The notes under the pieces were generated by a model, which saw only the letters and a program-made list of their open reading frames with translations, was not told where the DNA came from and made no database searches. Of a stretch of 9,671 bases of DNA, positions 5,513-9,671 are shown one piece after another. Where the stretch lies: NCBI GenBank assembly GCA_001771975.1, contig MERE01000164.1, forward strand, positions 1-9,671, in the 5' to 3' direction. Origin of the DNA: Betaproteobacteria bacterium RIFCSPLOWO2_02_FULL_68_150 (GTDB lineage: Bacteria > Pseudomonadota > Gammaproteobacteria > Burkholderiales > SG8-39). Both the position numbers and the translations under genes were made by a program. Numbering within the stretch: the first letter of the stretch is position 1; each line of letters begins with the position of its first letter.

Positions 5513-8082
5513 ACCACGATGTTGATCAGGCGTCCGGGAACGACGATCACTCTGCGGATTGCCTGGCCGCCGGCCGCTTTCCTGACCAGGTCGCTCGCGC
5601 GCGCGAACGCCTCGAGGTCGCTCGCAGCGAGCGCCTTGGGAGCTTTCAGCGACCCCTTCTTCTTGCCGTTCAGTTGCACCACGTAGTCGATCTCGTCGCG
5701 CTCGAGCGCCGCCGGATCGGGTTCGGGCCACGGCGCGGTCATGATGTCCTCGCCGAATTCGAGTATCTGCCAGAGCTTATGGCAAATATGCGGGGTGATG
5801 GGCGCGAGCAGGCGCAACAGGATCGAGAGACCCTCCTGCGTGACGCCATTCCTCCCCCCGGCAAACCTTTCCAGCGCGTTCAATATCTTCATCGCCGCCG
5901 AGGCCACCGTGTTGAACTGGTGCTTCGCGAGGTCGTAGTTCGCCTGCTTCAGCACCGAATGGATTTCGAAGCGCGTGGCGCTGGCCAACTGATCGCTCAT
6001 GGCCGGACCGGGGCGGTCAAACTTTGCGCAGTAATTCCACAGCCGCTTCAGGAAGCGGTACGAGCCGTCGACGCTCTCGTCGCTCCATTCGAGCGTGTTG
6101 GTCGGCGGCGAGGCGAAGATGACGTAAAAACGCGCCGTGTCGGCGCCGTAGCGGTCGATCAAGGCCTGCGGATCGACGCCGTTGTTCTTCGACTTCGACA
6201 TGGTGCCGATGCCGTCGTAGACCACGTCGCGGCCGTCGCGCGTTCGCGCGGCGAGGATCCTTCCCTTGCTATCCCGCGCCGCCTCGACGTCGGCCGGATT
6301 GATCCACTCTCGCCGGCCCTCTTCGGTGTCGAGGTAATACGACTCCGCCAGCACCATGCCCTGCGTGAGCAGGTTGGTGAAGGGTTCGGCGAGCGCCAGC
6401 AGGCCTTCGTCGCGCATCAGGCGCTGGAAGAAGCGCGAATACAGCAGGTGCAGGATCGCGTGCTCGATGCCGCCGATGTACTGGTCGACCGGCATCCAGT
6501 ACGCGGCACGCGCGTCCACCATGCGCTCGGCGTTGTCGGGGCAGGCGAAGCGCGCGAAATACCAGGACGAATCGACGAAGGTGTCCATGGTGTCGGTTTC
6601 GCGGCGCGCCGGCCTGCCGCACGACGGGCATGCGGTGCGGTAGAACTCGGGCAGCTTGGCGAGCGGATTGCCGGTGCCGTCCGGAACCAGGTGCTCCGGA
6701 AGCTTGACCGGCAGTTGCTCGTCGGGCACCGGCACATCGCCGCAGGCCTCGCAATGCACGATCGGGATCGGGCAGCCCCAGTAGCGCTGCCGCGAAATGC
6801 CCCAGTCGCGCAGCCGCCACTGCACCTGCTTCTCGCCGAGGTTGCGCTGCTGCAGGTCGGCGGCGATGGCGTCCACGGCGCGCGCGTACTCGAGCCCGTC
6901 GTACTTGCCGGAATTGATGCAGCTGCCGTATTCAGCGTATTCGGGTTTCCACGGCGCGGGCACCGTGTCGCCGAGCGGGTGGCGGATCACCGGCTTGATC
7001 GGCAAGCCGTACCTGAGCGCGAATTCGTAGTCGCGCTCGTCGTGCGCCGGCACCGCCATCACCGCGCCTTCGCCGTAGCCCACGAGGACGTAATTCGCGA
7101 CCCAGAGCGGAATGCGCTCGCCCGTGATCGGGTGCGTGCAGCTCAAGCCCGTCGGCAGGCCCTTTTTCTCGAGCTGCGCCAACTCGGCCTCGGTCACCGC
7201 ACCGCGCCTGCAAGCCTCGACGAACTCGGCGATCTTCGGGTCGTGCCGCGCCGCCCAGGCGGCGATCGGGTGCTCGGCGGCCACCGCGCAGAACGTGGCG
7301 CCGAGCAGCGTGTCGGCGCGCGTCGTGAATACCCATAGCAGCCGGGCTTCGCCGTCGAGTTCGTAGGGGAAGGCGAGCCGCACCCCGCTCGAGCGGCCGA
7401 GCCAGTTCTTCTGCATCAGCTTCACCTGCTCGGGCCAGCCCGGCAGATCGTCGAGTGCGGCGAGCAGCTCCTCCGCGTAGGCGGTGATGCGCAGGAAGTA
7501 CATCGGGATTTCGCGCTTTTCCACCGGGGCGCCGGTGCGCCAGCCGCGGCCGTCGATCACCTGCTCGTTGGCGAGCACCGTCTGGTCGACCGGGTCCCAG
7601 TTGACCACGCCGGTCTTCTTGTAGGCGAGGCCCTTGCGGTACAGGCGCGTGAACAGCCACTGGTTCCACCGGTAGTAATCGGGCGCGCAGGTGGCGAGCT
7701 CGCGGCTCCAGTCGAGCGCGAAACCGAGCGACTGGAGCTGCCGCTTCATGTAGCCGATGTTCTCCAGGGTCCACCGCGCCGGCGGCACCCGGTTGGCCAT
7801 GGCGGCGTTCTCCGCCGGCAGGCCGAATGCGTCCCAGCCCATCGGCTGCAGCACGTTGTGGCCGCGCATGCGGTAATGGCGCGTGAGCACGTCGCCGATG
7901 GTGTAGTTGCGCACGTGCCCCATGTGCAGCTTGCCCGACGGATACGGGAACATCGACAGGCAATAGAATTTGGGCCGGGCGGGATCGCCGGCCTTCGGTT
8001 CAATGGAACGGAACGAGCCTCGGGACTCCCAGAATTCCTGGGCCTCGCGCTCGACGCGTTGTGGTTCGTAGTGCTCTTGCAT
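5509..8082 (-). CDS. leuS: Leucyl-tRNA synthetase
   Basis: LeuS is a class Ia cytoplasmic synthetase that charges tRNA-Leu and edits mischarged amino acids. At 857 residues it matches bacterial LeuRS (about 860). The ATP site shows HMGH at 53-56 (HIGH motif) and MSKSKNNG at 628-635. The first position of KMSKS is Thr (T627), while the catalytic second Lys is present. The CP1 editing domain (about 224-425) has the Thr-rich TTRADTLLGATF at 253-264 and the conserved editing aspartate in HDERDYEF (D348). Cysteine pairs C444/C447 and C485/C488 form a probable zinc site. WIN-type anticodon and C-terminal regions end in VIVVPGRLINIVV. I chose the ATG at 8082 because MQEHYEPQRVEREAQ is the family start; the open frame upstream is unrelated. 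It lies 28-35 bases after a TATAAT box and is probably the first gene of the long operon. Confidence 0.97.
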   Translation of the reverse strand: MQEHYEPQRVEREAQEFWESRGSFRSIEPKAGDPARPKFYCLSMFPYPSGKLHMGHVRNYTIGDVLTRHYRMRGHNVLQPMGWDAFGLPAENAAMANRVPPARWTLENIGYMKRQLQSLGFALDWSRELATCAPDYYRWNQWLFTRLYRKGLAYKKTGVVNWDPVDQTVLANEQVIDGRGWRTGAPVEKREIPMYFLRITAYAEELLAALDDLPGWPEQVKLMQKNWLGRSSGVRLAFPYELDGEARLLWVFTTRADTLLGATFCAVAAEHPIAAWAARHDPKIAEFVEACRRGAVTEAELAQLEKKGLPTGLSCTHPITGERIPLWVANYVLVGYGEGAVMAVPAHDERDYEFALRYGLPIKPVIRHPLGDTVPAPWKPEYAEYGSCINSGKYDGLEYARAVDAIAADLQQRNLGEKQVQWRLRDWGISRQRYWGCPIPIVHCEACGDVPVPDEQLPVKLPEHLVPDGTGNPLAKLPEFYRTACPSCGRPARRETDTMDTFVDSSWYFARFACPDNAERMVDARAAYWMPVDQYIGGIEHAILHLLYSRFFQRLMRDEGLLALAEPFTNLLTQGMVLAESYYLDTEEGRREWINPADVEAARDSKGRILAARTRDGRDVVYDGIGTMSKSKNNGVDPQALIDRYGADTARFYVIFASPPTNTLEWSDESVDGSYRFLKRLWNYCAKFDRPGPAMSDQLASATRFEIHSVLKQANYDLAKHQFNTVASAAMKILNALERFAGGRNGVTQEGLSILLRLLAPITPHICHKLWQILEFGEDIMTAPWPEPDPAALERDEIDYVVQLNGKKKGSLKAPKALAASDLEAFARASDLVRKAAGGQAIRRVIVVPGRLINIVV

Positions 8083-8116
8083 GAGAGATTGCTTTGCTTC
8101 GCCCGGCAAACGCCAA

Positions 8117-8145
8117 ATTATACGGGGCGCCCCGGCGCGACCGAA
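8117..8145 (-). promoter_or_regulatory. Probable sigma70 promoter for leuS and the operon behind it
   Basis: The only non-coding gap of any size (8083-8146) contains, on the minus strand, a perfect TATAAT at 8122-8117. At a 17-bp spacing the -35 position (8145-8140) reads TTCGGT, a poor match, so the promoter may be activator-dependent or rely on the -10. Transcription would start near 8110, leaving a leader of about 28 bases before the leuS ATG. That is too short for a T-box or a leader-peptide attenuator. The exact TATAAT is notable in such GC-rich surroundings. The call rests on sequence only. Confidence 0.6.
8123..8134. promoter_or_regulatory. 12-bp perfect palindrome in the leuS promoter spacer (possible operator)
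   Basis: CGGGGCGCCCCG equals its own reverse complement and touches the upstream edge of the TATAAT box. A dimeric regulator bound here would block RNA polymerase, so it could be an operator. It could equally be chance in GC-rich DNA: the half-site is only 6 bp of G and C and I see no second copy. It is not a convincing terminator, since a hairpin would have a 3-4 bp stem and the tail is not a T tract. Confidence 0.25.
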
Positions 8146-8146
8146 G

Positions 8147-8605
8147 TTATGCCCGCCGTATCGGCAATCGAAGACGCGCTTTGGTTGCAAGCTCCATCGC
8201 GAGCTGACGGACTCTTTCTTTTTCGGGTGGCCAGCCAACGATGTTCGCGTGTCGCGGATGGTCCTTTGGTGCGGAAACTACGTCCAACTTGGCGAACCGG
8301 ACGTCGCTGGTCTCAATGTCGGCCCGGGCACGAGGCGATTCGTTCCTATTAGCTCCCGCTCTCTCGTAGCCGAGTTGCCAAATGCGATCTTCCGCGACGT
8401 CGTGAATTCGGAAAACCGACAGTTGTAGATTCACAGGAGGATCGAACGCGTGCCGCTTGACGCGGCCTGCGGTTCTTGCGAAAAGCTTGTCGGAGAAGAG
8501 AAACCGCGTGAGCGGTTCCCGATCGCCGACCGCGGTCGGTAACGTACCCTCAGGGTTGCGAGATTCGCCCGAGAAGCCGAGCAATCTCTTCAGGAAGCGA
8601 ATCAT
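8147..8605 (-). CDS. Uncharacterised 152-residue protein, third gene of a TIGR04255 cassette
   Basis: I cannot assign a function. The sequence has two blocks I associate, from memory, with small unnamed proteins encoded beside TIGR04255 genes: LTRFLFSDKLFARTAGRVKR at 32-51 followed by AFDPPVNLQLSVFRI at 53-67, and DHPRHANIVGWPPEKE at 115-130 before a helix RVRQLAMELATKARL. There is no signal peptide, transmembrane segment or cysteine. Residues 1-28 (MIRFLKRLLGFSGESRN...) are basic and amphipathic and precede the conserved part. They are largely encoded by the 56-bp overlap with the gene before, so they may be less constrained. The ATG at 8605 has AGG ten bases upstream. A TTG at 8584 is the only evident alternative before the conserved block. 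The stop at 8147 lies about 25 bases ahead of the leuS -10 box. GC is lower than in the housekeeping genes. Confidence 0.75.
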   Translation of the reverse strand: MIRFLKRLLGFSGESRNPEGTLPTAVGDREPLTRFLFSDKLFARTAGRVKRHAFDPPVNLQLSVFRIHDVAEDRIWQLGYERAGANRNESPRARADIETSDVRFAKLDVVSAPKDHPRHANIVGWPPEKERVRQLAMELATKARLRLPIRRA

Positions 8606-9035
8606 CGAAAAGTAGCCTGCCGCTCGCGCGCTCGACAGGTCCAAGAATTGCCGCATAGTGCAGTTCGCCCGTTGGCCCGAAGCTGATCGAAAGTTGCTTC
8701 CGCGCGTTGACGAACCAGTCAAAGCTTACTGCACCATCACGATCTGGCGAAATGTCGATATCTACCAGGAATGCAGGGGACAGCAACAGCAGAAAACGCA
8801 ACCCCGCCGCAACTGCCTCCGCGCTCGCGGGATTTGCGCCCGCACCATGCCACGAAGCTGTTACCTGCGGGTCGATGAGATTGAACAACTCCTGCGCCAG
8901 CCGTTCCCGGGCCGGATATTTGAGCTGAAAACCACGCTGCCGGCGCTGAAGTTCCCTACCTGCCGGACCCGCAAGCGCAGTCCGCTCACCCGAGAGTCCA
9001 AGCGGAGCAAATGATTGCAAGACCAATTGGCTCAT
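8550..9035 (-). CDS. Uncharacterised 161-residue protein, middle gene of a TIGR04255 cassette
   Basis: No known family name can be given. The C-terminal half has a beta-rich pattern: FLVDIDISPDRDGAVSFDW (89-107), KQLSISFGPTGELHYAAILG (113-132), then SGRLLFDDSLPEEIARLL (138-155), that is strand-turn-strand pairs with a DxDGxVxFDW core, ending in an LPxxI helix. The N-terminal half is helical and polar, with ANPASAEAVAAGLRFLLLLS at 68-87 as its most hydrophobic part; this is too short and mixed for a confident membrane helix. The ATG at 9035 forms ATGA with the stop of the TIGR04255 gene, which decides the start over the open frame upstream. The 3' end overlaps the next gene by 56 bp. Both junctions imply translational coupling, so the three products are probably needed together. 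It contains no obvious catalytic motif. Confidence 0.75.
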   Translation of the reverse strand: MSQLVLQSFAPLGLSGERTALAGPAGRELQRRQRGFQLKYPARERLAQELFNLIDPQVTASWHGAGANPASAEAVAAGLRFLLLLSPAFLVDIDISPDRDGAVSFDWFVNARKQLSISFGPTGELHYAAILGPVERASGRLLFDDSLPEEIARLLGRISQP

Positions 9036-9671
9036 GAGTGCAGGCTCACAGTGTTCTCGTTCACGTAAGCAAAGAAAATGCGGTTCTTCCAAATCCTGAT
9101 CTTCTCGAATATCGGTAGGAGGGCGCCCCAATCTGCGGGCAGCGGCTCCTGAAAGAACACATCAATGTCCAGTATAACTGACGGCGACGGGCCTACACCC
9201 TCATCAAGAGCTTGAGTGACGATTGCGCTCAGTCCATCCTCCTGAATCGGAAGAATTATGCGCGAAAGGAAACCCGACACGGCTTGGGGTAACTCGGCAG
9301 GAACGCGCGGCGCCGCAGGAAGGTACTGATCGAGGTCTACGCGACCGCTCGGGAACTGAATCACGTTGATGTAGCGCAGTGCCAAACGCATTACGCGTTC
9401 CAGACCTGCGAGCGCCAGGAACTGCCGGGCGGGTTCGGCCGCCCGGTCGCGAAACTGCTCCCACGAGTCGTAGTTTCCGATCAGGCTGTAGGTAAATCCG
9501 TTATTTCGGAATTGGCCGACTCTGGTGAGGGGCTCGTCTTCAATGCGGTAGCCAATGATCCCTACGTCGTGTGCGCGGCTGGTAATGGCTTCGTCAGACG
9601 ACATGGCCATCTCCACGATCCCTGTCCGGATCGCCGCGCTCTTTGACATTCCGGTCTGCTTGCCGAAGCTC
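9032..9671 (-). CDS. TIGR04255 family protein, 5' end beyond window
   Basis: TIGR04255 is a sporadically distributed bacterial and archaeal family of unknown function, usually about 250 residues or more. About 212 residues are visible, and the frame stays open to the right edge (SFGKQTGMSKSAA...). The ATG at 9649 is therefore probably internal and the first roughly 40-90 residues are missing. Family features, recognised from memory, are FRNNGFTYSL then YDSWEQFRD, ERVMRLALRYINVIQFP, the DLDQYLPAAPRVPAELPQ stretch, AVSGFLSRIILP, IVTQALDE, the VILDIDVFFQEPLP block, and the closing RIWKNRIFFAYVNENTV. No signal peptide or membrane segment appears in the visible part. GC is distinctly lower than in the leuS operon (one 60-base line is 42%). 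The stop TGA overlaps the next start as ATGA, so this gene leads, or stands near the head of, the three-gene cassette. Confidence 0.8.
   Translation of the reverse strand, partial: SFGKQTGMSKSAAIRTGIVEMAMSSDEAITSRAHDVGIIGYRIEDEPLTRVGQFRNNGFTYSLIGNYDSWEQFRDRAAEPARQFLALAGLERVMRLALRYINVIQFPSGRVDLDQYLPAAPRVPAELPQAVSGFLSRIILPIQEDGLSAIVTQALDEGVGPSPSVILDIDVFFQEPLPADWGALLPIFEKIRIWKNRIFFAYVNENTVSLHS

Noticed and set aside
5674..7338. 554-codon open frame on the plus strand
   Set aside because: It is exactly antisense to leuS, whose motifs are intact; GC-rich coding DNA yields long antisense frames, and the translation is Arg/His/Ala-rich with no recognisable domain.
8123..8134. Palindrome as a rho-independent terminator for the cassette
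   Set aside because: There is no loop-forming stem of useful length and no T tract; the following bases are a -10 box.
8083..8238. 52-codon N-terminal extension of leuS
   Set aside because: It would run through the TATAAT box and into the previous gene, and LeuRS proteins start at the MQEHY-type sequence.
7858..8428. Plus-strand open frames across the leuS start and the third cassette gene
   Set aside because: They cross the leuS promoter and lie antisense to genes with better support; no family similarity or start signal is visible.

Overview
The window looks like chromosomal DNA of a GC-rich betaproteobacterium. Three things suggest this: hand-counted lines in the housekeeping part run about 70-80% GC, LptE implies a Gram-negative envelope, and the order leuS-lptE-holA-proA-nadD-rsfS-rlmH-maf-rng is the arrangement I associate with Betaproteobacteria. 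Gammaproteobacteria such as E. coli keep leuS-lptE-holA-nadD-rsfS-rlmH but lack proA at this position. The genus cannot be named from this sequence alone. Every supported gene lies on the minus strand, so transcription runs from high to low coordinates.

Right part (8147-9671): three minus-strand genes of unknown function with clearly lower GC (sampled lines 42-58%). The first is a TIGR04255-family protein whose 5' end lies beyond the window. It overlaps a 161-codon gene through ATGA, and that gene overlaps a 152-codon gene by 56 bp. Tight coupling, composition and sporadically distributed families mark this as an accessory cassette next to the core operon. It is the most interesting part of the window.

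Junction (8083-8146): a 64-bp gap holding a perfect TATAAT -10 box facing leuS, preceded directly by a 12-bp perfect palindrome.

Left part (1-8082): a compact nine-gene housekeeping run. The genes are leuS (leucyl-tRNA synthetase), lptE (LPS-assembly lipoprotein), holA (DNA polymerase III delta), proA (proline synthesis), nadD (NAD synthesis), rsfS (ribosome silencing), rlmH (23S rRNA methyltransferase), maf (nucleotide pyrophosphatase) and rng (RNase G, cut off by the left edge). Gaps are at most 24 bp and five junctions overlap (4, 32, 1, 14 and 35 bp), so co-transcription and translational coupling are likely. The set links translation, envelope assembly, replication, NAD and proline supply, and RNA maturation. 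No stretch over 300 bp lacks a gene, and I saw no tRNA, rRNA, CRISPR array or insertion sequence.
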